From NCBI GenBank assembly GCA_003963405.1, contig RXIY01000028.1, forward strand, positions 34,462 through 98,461: a DNA stretch of 64,000 bases. Direction: 5' to 3'. Positions 17,733-26,659 of the stretch are shown here, in pieces (the first letter of the stretch is position 1; every line of letters starts with the position of its first letter). Source of the DNA: Hyphomicrobiales bacterium (GTDB lineage: Bacteria; Pseudomonadota; Alphaproteobacteria; Rhizobiales; Beijerinckiaceae). The notes below the pieces were generated by a model. It worked only from the letters and a program-made list of their open reading frames with translations. It was not told the DNA's origin and searched no databases. The translations under genes were made by a program, and so were the position numbers.

Positions 17733-18995
17733 ATGGCGCGCTTCATGTTCAGCACAGGCATAGAAAACAGCAGCCCGACCATAGAAAACGGCCGAAAACG
17801 TATCGATGAGATGGCGGCTAGCAGGCACTATGAGTGCTGGCGGGAGGATTTCGCACTGGTTCAGGAGGACCTCGCGGTGCGAACCCTTCGATACGGACTC
17901 CCCCTCTATAAAGTATTCCTGGGTCCAGGCCGTTTCGACTGGGAGTTTTCCGACCTCACATTCGGCGACCTCAAAGCCAGGAAAATCATTCCAATTGCCG
18001 ATCTGTGCCATTTCGGCGTTCCCGACTGGATCGGCAACTTCCAGAATCCTGATTTCCCGCATCTCTTCGCATCATATGCGAGAGCATTCGCGGAACGGTT
18101 CCCCTGGGTGCAGCTTTATACGCCCGTAAACGAGATGTACGTTTGCGCGACCTACTCAGCCGCCTATGGCTGGTGGAACGAGCAACTCCGCAGCGACCAA
18201 GGCTTCGTTACGTCCCTGAAAAACATCGTCAAGGCGAACATCCTTGCAATGCACTCGATTCTCGCCGTGAGACCCGACGCCATTTTCGTCCAGAGCGAGT
18301 CTTCGGAATATAATCACGCGGACAATCCGAAAGCCATTCCACCCGCGGAATATCTGAACGAACGCCGCTTTCTCTCACTGGACTTGAATTACGGAAACCA
18401 CGTCAATTCCGAGATGTATCGTTTTCTGCGCGACAACGGGATGACCGACGAAGAATACAAATTCTTTATGAGCGAGCACCTGAAGAGCCACTGCATCATG
18501 GGGAACGATTATTATGAAAGGAACGAACACAGCGTCGACGAGCATGGCGTCACCGCCGCCGCCGGCGAAATTTTTGGGTACAACGAGATCACGCGCCAAT
18601 ATTACGAGCGCTACCGTTTGCCTGTCATCCATACAGAGACGAACACCTGCCAAGGCCCGCGGGGCGATGAAGCGGTTCGGTGGCTACGGAAAGAGTGGTC
18701 CAATGTTTTGAGAGTCCGCAACAGCGGCATGCCCATCGTTGGATTTACATGGTACTCCCTGACGGACCAGGTTGACTGGGACATCGCCTTGCGGGAAGAC
18801 AGGGGGCGGGTCAATCCGCTTGGCCTCTATGATCTCGACCGGAAACCGCGACCGGTCGGACTGGCCTATAAGCAATTGATCAAGGACTGGCGAGAAGTCC
18901 TTCCTGCCCAAAGCGTTTGTCTGACAGTTCCGCTAGCGGATTATCCGCCTCCCACCAGGGTGAGCGAACAGCAGGAGCAGGCGGAGAGCCCATGA
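17733..18995 (+). CDS. family 1 glycoside hydrolase-like protein (copy 2)
   Basis: The 420-residue product is collinear with the protein encoded at 3675-4946 over almost the whole length and differs most in its short tail. It keeps YTPVNE (acid/base) and HTETN (nucleophile). The codon usage is less GC-rich than copy 1, so the two copies are old paralogues, or one was acquired separately. It sits at the edge of a lipid/glycan gene group transcribed in the opposite direction. No signal peptide is present. The substrate is unknown. Confidence 0.75.
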   Translation: MARFMFSTGIENSSPTIENGRKRIDEMAASRHYECWREDFALVQEDLAVRTLRYGLPLYKVFLGPGRFDWEFSDLTFGDLKARKIIPIADLCHFGVPDWIGNFQNPDFPHLFASYARAFAERFPWVQLYTPVNEMYVCATYSAAYGWWNEQLRSDQGFVTSLKNIVKANILAMHSILAVRPDAIFVQSESSEYNHADNPKAIPPAEYLNERRFLSLDLNYGNHVNSEMYRFLRDNGMTDEEYKFFMSEHLKSHCIMGNDYYERNEHSVDEHGVTAAAGEIFGYNEITRQYYERYRLPVIHTETNTCQGPRGDEAVRWLRKEWSNVLRVRNSGMPIVGFTWYSLTDQVDWDIALREDRGRVNPLGLYDLDRKPRPVGLAYKQLIKDWREVLPAQSVCLTVPLADYPPPTRVSEQQEQAESP

Positions 18996-19035
18996 CTCAA
19001 CCAGAAATCCAGGCACGAAGAGTGCGGGGTCTTGC

Positions 19036-19275
19036 CTACTCTGCCGGAACCGCCGCGCCCGACCAATCTTGCGCCTGCACGCATCCGAGAAGAAGTTGCG
19101 TGAGATAAATTTTCTGCTCCCAACCACCCTCCTCCCTGATGACAATATATCGCGACTCGTTTCTGGCTATCTCCACGAGCTGGCTTCGGAGAAAGGCTAC
19201 GGCGACCTCCTCTGTGGCGAACCCAGCGTAGAGCTGTCGGACGCCGAGTTTGTTGTAGGAAGAGACGAGGTACAC
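19036..19275 (-). CDS. small protein of unknown function
   Basis: The 79-residue product, MYLVSSYNKLGVRQLYAGFA onward, has a plausible amino-acid composition and no signal peptide. It lies 54 bp downstream of the HpnI-like gene on the same strand, so it may be the last gene of that run. No family is recognised. Confidence 0.4.
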   Translation of the reverse strand: MYLVSSYNKLGVRQLYAGFATEEVAVAFLRSQLVEIARNESRYIVIREEGGWEQKIYLTQLLLGCVQAQDWSGAAVPAE

Positions 19276-19329
19276 TGCCGACCGTCCTTATTGCCAAAGG
19301 CTGCACCCGCAGGCCAAACCCGCTGACAC

Positions 19330-20508
19330 TCAAAAGCAACCCCTATCCAGGTCTTCCTTCTTGCCTTTCTGACGCGCCACCGGCTTCAGTTCGCCCTCGG
19401 CGGTAACTTTGAACGCGATCCCACGCCAGTGTATCCGAGTCGCGCCGAAGCTTGCCCAATAAGCAATGCAAGAGAAGACCTCGCTAAAGGGGAGCAGACC
19501 GTAACGCTGACGGGGCAACGAGAAAGATCGTTGAATTGCTATACAGAGAAGCGCCCGCAAACCGAGGGCGCACGCTGCCAACGCCAGAGCGTTCGGGCCA
19601 TATGCGATCATCCCGACCAAGGCGAGAGGGAACGGATGCGTAATAAAGGCTCCAGCATATCCGACAGGGTCAATGCATCTCACCGTCCTCGCCGCTCGCA
19701 GCTCTTTTGAGAGAACCGATCTGAAACTATTAGCGAAACAGTGATGTTTCACTGTGAATCCAGGTATGACGACCTCATACCCTGCCAGACGAATTGACCT
19801 CCCAACTTCGTAATCGTCGGCCAAATGCTTTCCGTAACGCTCAAATCCCCCGATCGTCTGTAATGTGCCCCTTCGAATGGCGATTGTTGATCCGCAACAG
19901 GGCTTCGCAAGGTCAAAGGTGACAGCAAAAATCATGTCGGGAAGAAAGTGACTATTTATAGCAAGAGCCTCGAAATCAGACCAGACGCCTCCTGAAGCCA
20001 CGCCGTGATAAAGGCAGCTGACGCACCCAATCTTACTTTCATGCAGATGAGACGTTACTCTCGACAGATAATCGATATCGACCTCTATATCGCTGTCCGA
20101 AACGATCAGAATCTCATGCCGGGCCTGATCGACGATGTTCACGAGATTTGAAATCTTGCGGTTGGGTCCATGCTCCATGGCGTTCACGACCGTTTCGACT
20201 GACGCCCCTTTTGCTTTCCTGAGATAGCGTACGTGGTCCAGGGCTGCATCTGTGTCTTCTCTGACACCGCAAATCATTTGCACAGCGCCGTGATAGTTTT
20301 GCTCGAAATAGCTGAGGAGCCTTTCCGCCAGGCCCGGCTCATCACCATGCAGAGGCTTGAGAATGCTGACAGGCTCCCCGAGCGCTGGGTACGGGCTCGG
20401 CTTAGTGGGAAACGTAATTACCGCAAGGAGCGAAATGACGAGGTACACGCAGCCAATGCATGCCCCAGATGCGCACACCATGGATAGAAGGCTGATCCAC
20501 TCCCACAT
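19330..20508 (-). CDS. HpnI-like / ceramide glucosyltransferase-type GT21
   Basis: The 392-residue membrane glycosyltransferase has an N-terminal helix (about 9-33), then VSILKPLHGDEPGLAERLLS, the typical start of GT21 enzymes. DSDIEVD (D1/D2 region), CCGSTIAIRR, and DDYEVG (D3) follow, with C-terminal hydrophobic helices. HpnI transfers N-acetylglucosamine to the hopanoid side chain; eukaryotic relatives glucosylate ceramide. Here it is not next to hpnJ or hpnK, so the lipid acceptor is open. It ends a minus-strand run with the YkoP-like, cyclopropane synthase and HpnB-like genes. Confidence 0.8.
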   Translation of the reverse strand: MWEWISLLSMVCASGACIGCVYLVISLLAVITFPTKPSPYPALGEPVSILKPLHGDEPGLAERLLSYFEQNYHGAVQMICGVREDTDAALDHVRYLRKAKGASVETVVNAMEHGPNRKISNLVNIVDQARHEILIVSDSDIEVDIDYLSRVTSHLHESKIGCVSCLYHGVASGGVWSDFEALAINSHFLPDMIFAVTFDLAKPCCGSTIAIRRGTLQTIGGFERYGKHLADDYEVGRSIRLAGYEVVIPGFTVKHHCFANSFRSVLSKELRAARTVRCIDPVGYAGAFITHPFPLALVGMIAYGPNALALAACALGLRALLCIAIQRSFSLPRQRYGLLPFSEVFSCIAYWASFGATRIHWRGIAFKVTAEGELKPVARQKGKKEDLDRGCF

Positions 20509-20578
20509 TCATGTTACCTGCGTATGAATCTGCTCCTGCAGTCCAGCAGCCCACCAAGCGCCGCAACCGGATTTGCAC

Positions 20579-21250
20579 CTACGCGCCGAATTTACGTTCC
20601 AGTGTTTGTCTCGATAGATATACGAGCGTGCGATCGCGCCATAATGTATCTGCTCTAATCGCACTTGGATTCCGTCTCATTACCAAGAACGTAACCAGGA
20701 TGTTTTCCCCAAACCTGTGTAGCGTCTCCCCTGCGGACAGCGGCTTCTTTTGCGCCAGCGTTTCAAACCCGTATTTCGCAGCCATTCGAGCAAGCTGCTC
20801 TGAACGACGACTGGCTCCGAGACTCATGTTGCCGCGGATTGCTTTAACGTCAGAAAGATCATCATGCGATGCCAGATGGTGAGCCAGTTCGGACAAGGAA
20901 ACATCGAGGCAGCGCTCGATTCGTCTGGCATAAGCGAGAGTGGGTCGGCCATCGGGAATCAATGGAACGTGTTCATTCCAAAAATGGAGATCAACGAGGC
21001 GCTCGCCGGCGCGCACCAGAGTTCCGTCCTCCAGCAGAAACTCCTCATCGTTCACAATGAGTTGCAATCGGAACAAACAATCCGGTGAACTGGAGTATTC
21101 AGTGACCTGCAATCGACGGCGCAAATGACGGTCCAGCGCATCAATCAGAGGGGCCAGAACGGCAAACCACCGATGTGCATCCCGCTTGGCCCTGATATCA
21201 GTCCTCAACGGCATGTCAGTCAGGATATATGCCCGACATATGTTCGCCAT
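20579..21250 (-). CDS. YkoP-like domain protein
   Basis: The 223-residue product contains LVDLHFWNEHVPLIPDGRPT near 88-107, resembling the YkoP domain that is found fused to polysaccharide deacetylases in Bacillus and free-standing in proteobacterial lipid loci. No catalytic residues are assigned for this domain. The true start may be the ATG at 21214. It lies 42 bp after the cyclopropane synthase stop and 70 bp before the HpnI-like start, all on one strand. Confidence 0.55.
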   Translation of the reverse strand: MANICRAYILTDMPLRTDIRAKRDAHRWFAVLAPLIDALDRHLRRRLQVTEYSSSPDCLFRLQLIVNDEEFLLEDGTLVRAGERLVDLHFWNEHVPLIPDGRPTLAYARRIERCLDVSLSELAHHLASHDDLSDVKAIRGNMSLGASRRSEQLARMAAKYGFETLAQKKPLSAGETLHRFGENILVTFLVMRRNPSAIRADTLWRDRTLVYLSRQTLERKFGA

Positions 21251-21292
21251 CCGTAATTACCGCAGGATGCGATTGCCCTGCGCTAAATCCAA

Positions 21293-22501
21293 CTAGTAAA
21301 GATACTGATATGCGCGCGTCCACGGCCGAGGCGCTGGCCTGCCATCTTTTGGCTTCAAAGCCAGAATCTGCGCGACCGACAGCCAGCCACGTTCGAACGC
21401 ATAAGCCATCCCGGGGAGATAAACCCGCCAGATCCGATAGACTTCCGGCCCCGCGGCCGCGATCGCGCTTTCCTTGTGCTGTTCGAGCCTTTCTGACCAA
21501 TCGAGAAGCGTCCGAACATAATGGGGACGCAGGTCTTCAATATCCAGAATTTCGAGTCCCGCGCTTGAAATCTCTCTTGCGAGAGTTGAAAGCGTCGACA
21601 CCGAACCGCCCGGGAAAACATATCGCTCGATGAATTCCCCACCACTTGGCCCAGGCTGCCCACCCGTGCTGACTATGCCATGATTCAGGAAAACTCCACC
21701 CGGCTTGAGCAGCATCGCCATTTTGCTGAAATATGTAGGAAGCGCAGCTGCGCCGACGTGCTCGTACATCCCAACAGAAACCACTTTATCGAACAGGCTA
21801 CATTCCTCCAATTCCTTGAAATTTTTGATCGCCAGGTCGACCTTCCCATCGAGATGGGCGAGTCTTATTTTGGCTTCCTCGAACTGGCGTTCGCTCAACG
21901 TGATTCCTGTTCCGATCGTTCCATGCCGCTCAGTCGCCCATTGCAAAAGCGCGCCCCACCCGCACCCTACATCTAACAGCTTTTCGCCAGGCTTGAGCAT
22001 CAGCTTCCGACAAAGATGCGAGAGTTTCTGCTCTTGCGCCAAGTCGATGTCATCGTCGTCGTTCTGATAATAGGCGCACGAATAGACGAGCCGCTTATCC
22101 AGCCAGAGTTTGTAAAACTCATTCGAAACGTCATAATGACGCCTGACATTGGCCGCTTCCTGCGCCATGGACATGCGGCGGGATGCAAATCTCGTCATGA
22201 ATTTCATGAGTCCCGCCGCGCGAGATTTTTCCAGTTTTTCACAGAGACAGACGCCGACATTTATAATGTCACGGGGACGTCCCTCCACTGCAAGCGATCC
22301 ATTTACATAAGCATCTCCGAGTTTTTCAAAGTCTCCCTGCATGAGCGCTCCCAAAACTCGCGGCGAAGTAATTCGGATAACAACTTCCGGCTGGCTCGAA
22401 AAATCAAAGAGATCCCCATCCCAAAATGCCAAACGCAGTGACGGCTGCGGGTCCGCAACCATTGTTCTGAGATAGGATAACGCTTGAACCTTTATAGACA
22501 C
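21293..22501 (-). CDS. cfa: cyclopropane-fatty-acyl-phospholipid synthase family
   Basis: The 402-residue product has an N-terminal lipid-binding region and a C-terminal SAM methyltransferase fold. VRRHYDVSNEFYKLWLD, LDVGCGWGALLQWA (SAM loop) and YEHVG are typical. It methylenates cis double bonds of membrane acyl chains using SAM. I chose the GTG at 22501 because GGAGG lies 8 nt upstream and it places the start 19 bp after the HpnB-like stop; the longer frame overlaps that gene. Its location among glycosyltransferases suggests modification of a particular glycolipid. Confidence 0.88.
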   Translation of the reverse strand: MSIKVQALSYLRTMVADPQPSLRLAFWDGDLFDFSSQPEVVIRITSPRVLGALMQGDFEKLGDAYVNGSLAVEGRPRDIINVGVCLCEKLEKSRAAGLMKFMTRFASRRMSMAQEAANVRRHYDVSNEFYKLWLDKRLVYSCAYYQNDDDDIDLAQEQKLSHLCRKLMLKPGEKLLDVGCGWGALLQWATERHGTIGTGITLSERQFEEAKIRLAHLDGKVDLAIKNFKELEECSLFDKVVSVGMYEHVGAAALPTYFSKMAMLLKPGGVFLNHGIVSTGGQPGPSGGEFIERYVFPGGSVSTLSTLAREISSAGLEILDIEDLRPHYVRTLLDWSERLEQHKESAIAAAGPEVYRIWRVYLPGMAYAFERGWLSVAQILALKPKDGRPAPRPWTRAYQYLY

Positions 22502-22520
22502 AGATTGCACCTCCCGCCTG

Positions 22521-23678
22521 TTAGGGATAGACGCGACCTTTCCATTCAAACCGACGCCTGAAATGACGGAACAGACTATCGACCGCAATCAGAGCGCCGA
22601 GTGAATATCCAAGTGGAAACAGGAGTCCGTACCAAAGCGGAATAGCGAAAAAGCGCGCGCCCGCGAAATGAAGTCCGAAGGCGGCTCCCGAACTGGCAAG
22701 CGCAAGACCGAGTGCGCCACAGGCAAGTGGCGCCCCTCGAGCACATCCCCATGCGTCCAGGAGCGGTATGGCGATAGCGGCCCAGGCAAGGACGACAGCG
22801 CCAAATGCAATCCAGGTCGTGCGCAGCTTCCCCCCGAATGTTTCGACTAAGTTTTTCGCCAGGCCGATCTTCATAGAAGACCAATCGCGGTACATCCGAC
22901 TCGAGAGAAGTTCGCGCCCGCCGAAAAGCGCAATGCGCCTCCCATGCTGCTTGAACTGTCGCGCCAACGCCAGGTCTTCGCAAATCGCGTCGGAAACAGC
23001 CCTGTGACCGCCAACTGCATAGTATGCTTCCGCGCGAACAAGTAAGAATTGCCCCATGACGCTCGTGTCTCTGCATTCGTCTGTTCGTAACCTCTCAAAA
23101 TCTTGGCAGAAGGAGAGGCAATAGAGTCCGCAGGGCAGGACAAGACGCTCCGTCCATGTTCCCAATATCTGCTTTGGGGCGAGCGAGAGCAGGTCGAGCG
23201 ACTGGGCCTCGGCGTGCCGCAAGGCGGCGGCAAGAAGCTCGGGCTCCGCCACAACATCTGCATCGATAAAGCATAACCACTCGGGCGGATCGTCAATATC
23301 TCGCGTCGCACCAACCCAGCAGGCATGGCATTTTCCTACCCAACGTGGGGGGAGCGGTGGACTGGCGACAACGCTGAAACCCGCGTGTGGCGAAGCTGCG
23401 GCGCGCGCAATCTGGGCAGTATCATCGTTTGAATGATCATCAACAATCCGAACAACATGTTTCCCGCTCGGATAAGTCTGACGAGTAAGCCCTTCGATGC
23501 ACCCGGAAATGTTAAGTGATTCATTGCGTGCCGGCACTATTACGAGGATTCGCGCGGTTGGCGGGTCTGAATCCGAATCCACCGGCTGCACCTCTTCGAA
23601 AAGGTTGCGCTGGGCTATCGCTCGATGAATCAAAACAGCGACAGCCGCGGACCATAGGCAGGTGACGACAAGCTCCAT
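22521..23678 (-). CDS. HpnB-like membrane glycosyltransferase family 2
   Basis: The 385-residue product has an N-terminal helix, a GT2 catalytic domain with VIVPARNES, FIDADV (DxD-type), the acceptor region GQFLLVRAEAYYAVGGH and EDLALARQFK, then two to four C-terminal membrane helices. This layout matches hopene-associated HpnB. The ATG at 23678 has GGGGGA just upstream; the longer frame starts inside unrelated sequence. It is the first gene of the minus-strand lipid run and is divergent from the AI-2E-family permease gene across 164 bp. Confidence 0.8.
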   Translation of the reverse strand: MELVVTCLWSAAVAVLIHRAIAQRNLFEEVQPVDSDSDPPTARILVIVPARNESLNISGCIEGLTRQTYPSGKHVVRIVDDHSNDDTAQIARAAASPHAGFSVVASPPLPPRWVGKCHACWVGATRDIDDPPEWLCFIDADVVAEPELLAAALRHAEAQSLDLLSLAPKQILGTWTERLVLPCGLYCLSFCQDFERLRTDECRDTSVMGQFLLVRAEAYYAVGGHRAVSDAICEDLALARQFKQHGRRIALFGGRELLSSRMYRDWSSMKIGLAKNLVETFGGKLRTTWIAFGAVVLAWAAIAIPLLDAWGCARGAPLACGALGLALASSGAAFGLHFAGARFFAIPLWYGLLFPLGYSLGALIAVDSLFRHFRRRFEWKGRVYP

Positions 23679-23842
23679 CCGTTCCCCCGTCCTGCGAGGG
23701 AAAGGAACGATCTCCCCGTCAAATAGTTCCAGTCTCCAACACTCGTGAACACATCCCGCGCCGGACCCATTCTCGGCGTCAGCTACAGGGAAAATCGCTT
23801 CCTGGCCGATGCCCAATAGAACATAAAGAGGGGGCGAGAAGC

Positions 23843-24892
23843 ATGACGAACGCGGATTTCGCGAAGAGATCTGCGATCTTTATTGCATTAGCTCTGACGC
23901 CGATACTCATCTGGTATCTTTTCGACGTCATTCTCATCATCATTGGCGCTCTGTTGATCGCGACTTTGCTCGACATCGGAACCTATCCGTTTCGACGCAT
24001 CCATGTGCCGCGACCACTGGCTCTGCTTGCGTCTGGCCTTCTTATCCTCGGCATATTGGGCGGCGCCGGATATCTGTTTGGCGCGAGCGTCTCCTCCGAG
24101 ATGCAAGATATTTTGCAACGTATCGAGCAAGCAAGACAAAGCATCGAGAAGGAGGTGCATGCGTCGCCTATCGGAGAATTTCTGATCTCGCACATCAAGA
24201 GCTCTAATGTTCCAGTTGCCGAGCTTGTAGGCGGCCTTTTTCGAATAAGCGCAACCTTCGTTCTAGCAATCCTGGTCACAATTTTCGCCGGGATATACCT
24301 CGCAGCCCAACCCGCACTCTACCGTGACGGCGTGAGCATGCTTTTTCCCCTCAAGTCTCGGGAAGAAGTCAATGAGACTATCGATCATCTTGCCGACGGC
24401 TTGAGACTGTGGCTTCTAGGCCAGCTTTTTCAAATGGCGATTATTGGCGTGCTCTCTGGATTCGCTGTTTGGCTCATTGGCCTTCCCTCCCCCCTGGCGC
24501 TCGGCGTCATCGCGGGGGTAACTGAATTCGTTCCGTATCTGGGTCCTATCGTCGCCGCAATCCCGGCTGTCCTGGTCGCTGTGACTTTAAGCCCAACCGC
24601 CATTGCCTGGACGATCGCGGCTTATGTGTTGATTCACCAGACAGAGGGCCACCTCGTTACTCCTCTGATCCAAAGGCAGATGGTTTATATTCCGCCTGCC
24701 GTCATACTCTTCGGCATCGCTGCAATAAGTTCCCTCTTCGGCCTCGCGGGGACGATTTTTGCAGCGCCATTGACTGTCTCTCTGTTCGTATTGATCAAAA
24801 AGCTTTACGTACGGGATTCGCTGGGAGAGGCGACGGCGCTTCCTGGCGAGGAAGAAATTGGATCGTCCGATGGGAGCAGTCCTCTGCGCTGA
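23843..24892 (+). CDS. AI-2E transporter family (PerM-like) membrane protein
   Basis: The 349-residue protein has the family pattern: two N-terminal helices (about 9-55), a helical amphipathic segment at 80-115, then five or six C-terminal helices including the conserved GVTEFVPYLGPIVAAIPAV and EGHLVTPLIQRQMV. Family members export small molecules or act as Na+/H+ antiporters. The substrate here is unknown. GAGGGGG precedes the ATG. Divergent pairing with the lipid operon suggests related use but does not prove it. Confidence 0.85.
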   Translation: MTNADFAKRSAIFIALALTPILIWYLFDVILIIIGALLIATLLDIGTYPFRRIHVPRPLALLASGLLILGILGGAGYLFGASVSSEMQDILQRIEQARQSIEKEVHASPIGEFLISHIKSSNVPVAELVGGLFRISATFVLAILVTIFAGIYLAAQPALYRDGVSMLFPLKSREEVNETIDHLADGLRLWLLGQLFQMAIIGVLSGFAVWLIGLPSPLALGVIAGVTEFVPYLGPIVAAIPAVLVAVTLSPTAIAWTIAAYVLIHQTEGHLVTPLIQRQMVYIPPAVILFGIAAISSLFGLAGTIFAAPLTVSLFVLIKKLYVRDSLGEATALPGEEEIGSSDGSSPLR

Positions 24893-25018
24893 CCGAAGAA
24901 ATTGCGGCATATTTTGACAGGCGCAAGAAGGATCCAGCCGTCATCGCCCTCATCGCCCTCATCTCGAGCCCAATGGGCGACGTCACACAAAGTCAGACAT
25001 CGGGAAAATTGCGCGTGA

Positions 25019-26530
25019 ATGGGGGCTGCGGCAATGCCCGTGCGCCGATTGCTGCGATATGTCGCGAGAAAAATGGGAACAGAGAAGATGGACATTGGCG
25101 TCGATGGGCGGGGGACCGGCGCTCCGGCTGGATATGAAGGGCGCGGGCTCGGCGGCATGGAGCCGGAGCGCCCACACGGCGCCTTCATGGCGGCTCTTCT
25201 GGCGATTGCGCTGACGACTTTCTTCGCGATACTGTCCGCTGCGGCGCTCTTCCTCGTCGGGGAGGCCGCCCTGGCCCTGATCAGGGGTATGGATGGCCTG
25301 CGCCTGGACTGGCGTAACGGCGACACGATTGTGGCCGTGCTGGCATTCACTGCAACCTATTTCGTCGTGGCGATCGGCAAGCTGCCTGGCTTCCAGCTCG
25401 ACCGCGCCGGCGCGGCGCTCCTTGGCGCGAGCGTGATGGTGGGGGCCGGCGTGCTCTCGCTGGACGAAGCCTATCGAGCCATCGATCTCGATACGATCAC
25501 GCTGCTTCTCGGTATGATGATCGTGGTCGCCAACCTCCGCCTTTCCGGCTTCTTCCGGCTGACGAGCGATTTTGTGGTGGCGCGCGCCAGGCATCCGCTG
25601 CTGCTTCTCGCGGCGATCGTGATGGTCTCCGGGGCGTTCTCGGCCTTCCTGGTCAATGACACGATCTGCCTCGTCATGGCGCCGGTCGTCCTCGACCTCG
25701 TCAGGCGGCTCGAACGCAATCCCGTTCCCTATGTGCTGGCCATCCCGATGGCCTCCAACGTCGGGAGCACGGCGACGATCACGGGCAACCCGCAGAACAT
25801 GATGATTGGCTCCTTCTCGGGCGTCTCTTATGGCGCCTTCGCCGGCGCCCTCTGGCCAGTGGCTCTCGTCGGAATGCTTTCGACGATCCTCCTAATCGCC
25901 CTCGCCTACCACCGCGAATTTCTGACGCGAGACGCGCTGCCGGAAATCAGGCCGCCGCAGACCCGCTACCATGGACCCTTGATTTTGAAAGCCGTCGCCG
26001 TGACTGCGGCGATGATGGCTCTCTTTTTCGCCGGTCAGCCCGTGGCCAAGGTCGCCATCGTCGGCGGCGCGTTTCTGCTGCTCACGCGCAAGGTCAAATC
26101 CGACAAGGTCTACCGGGAGATAGACTGGCCCCTGCTGCTCATGTTCGTAGGTCTCTTCGTGGTCGTCGCAGGCCTGGAGAGAGTTGTCATCACTCCCGAT
26201 CTCGTCGCCGCTGTCGGGCGGCTCGACCTCGGCGCGCCGGCGACCCTCGCGACGATCGCGGCGGTCCTGTCCAATGTCGTCAGCAATGTTCCCGCCGTCC
26301 TCGTCCTGAAGCCCTTCGTTGCAAGTTTGAGCGACCCCAAAAAAGCCTGGCTCGTGGTCGCCATGGCCTCTACGCTTGCCGGCAATTTCACGCTCGTCGG
26401 CTCCATCGCCAATCTGATCGTCGCACAGAAAGCCAAGGCGCAGGGGGTCGACCTTGGCTTCTGGGCCTATTTCAAAATTGGAGCGCCGTTGACGATTGCA
26501 ACGCTCGGCTTCGGAGTGTGGTGGCTTTAG
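25019..26530 (+). CDS. SLC13/ArsB-type anion permease
   Basis: The 503-residue, roughly 11-helix protein contains the two halves of the IT-superfamily fold with paired motifs: AFLVNDTICLVMAPV, MASNVGSTATITGNPQNM, and in the second half LSNVVSNVPAVLVLKP and ASTLAGNFTLVGSIANL. The NxP/GNP motifs match citrate/arsenite-type anion permeases. The first ~55 residues are polar and Gly-rich, so the real start may be the ATG at 25157 (MEPERPHG). The substrate cannot be told from sequence; no arsenic or sulfate genes are adjacent. Confidence 0.82.
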   Translation: MGAAAMPVRRLLRYVARKMGTEKMDIGVDGRGTGAPAGYEGRGLGGMEPERPHGAFMAALLAIALTTFFAILSAAALFLVGEAALALIRGMDGLRLDWRNGDTIVAVLAFTATYFVVAIGKLPGFQLDRAGAALLGASVMVGAGVLSLDEAYRAIDLDTITLLLGMMIVVANLRLSGFFRLTSDFVVARARHPLLLLAAIVMVSGAFSAFLVNDTICLVMAPVVLDLVRRLERNPVPYVLAIPMASNVGSTATITGNPQNMMIGSFSGVSYGAFAGALWPVALVGMLSTILLIALAYHREFLTRDALPEIRPPQTRYHGPLILKAVAVTAAMMALFFAGQPVAKVAIVGGAFLLLTRKVKSDKVYREIDWPLLLMFVGLFVVVAGLERVVITPDLVAAVGRLDLGAPATLATIAAVLSNVVSNVPAVLVLKPFVASLSDPKKAWLVVAMASTLAGNFTLVGSIANLIVAQKAKAQGVDLGFWAYFKIGAPLTIATLGFGVWWL

Positions 26531-26659
26531 GCGCGGCCAAAGGCGTCCATGAATCCTCTCTGGTGGACGCCCCTTCATTTCGCAGAATTCATGGCCCTGA
26601 CCGGAAAAATGCGCTAGAGCTTGCCTGGATCGCGGTGCGCTAAGGGAAAGGCGTCCTAA

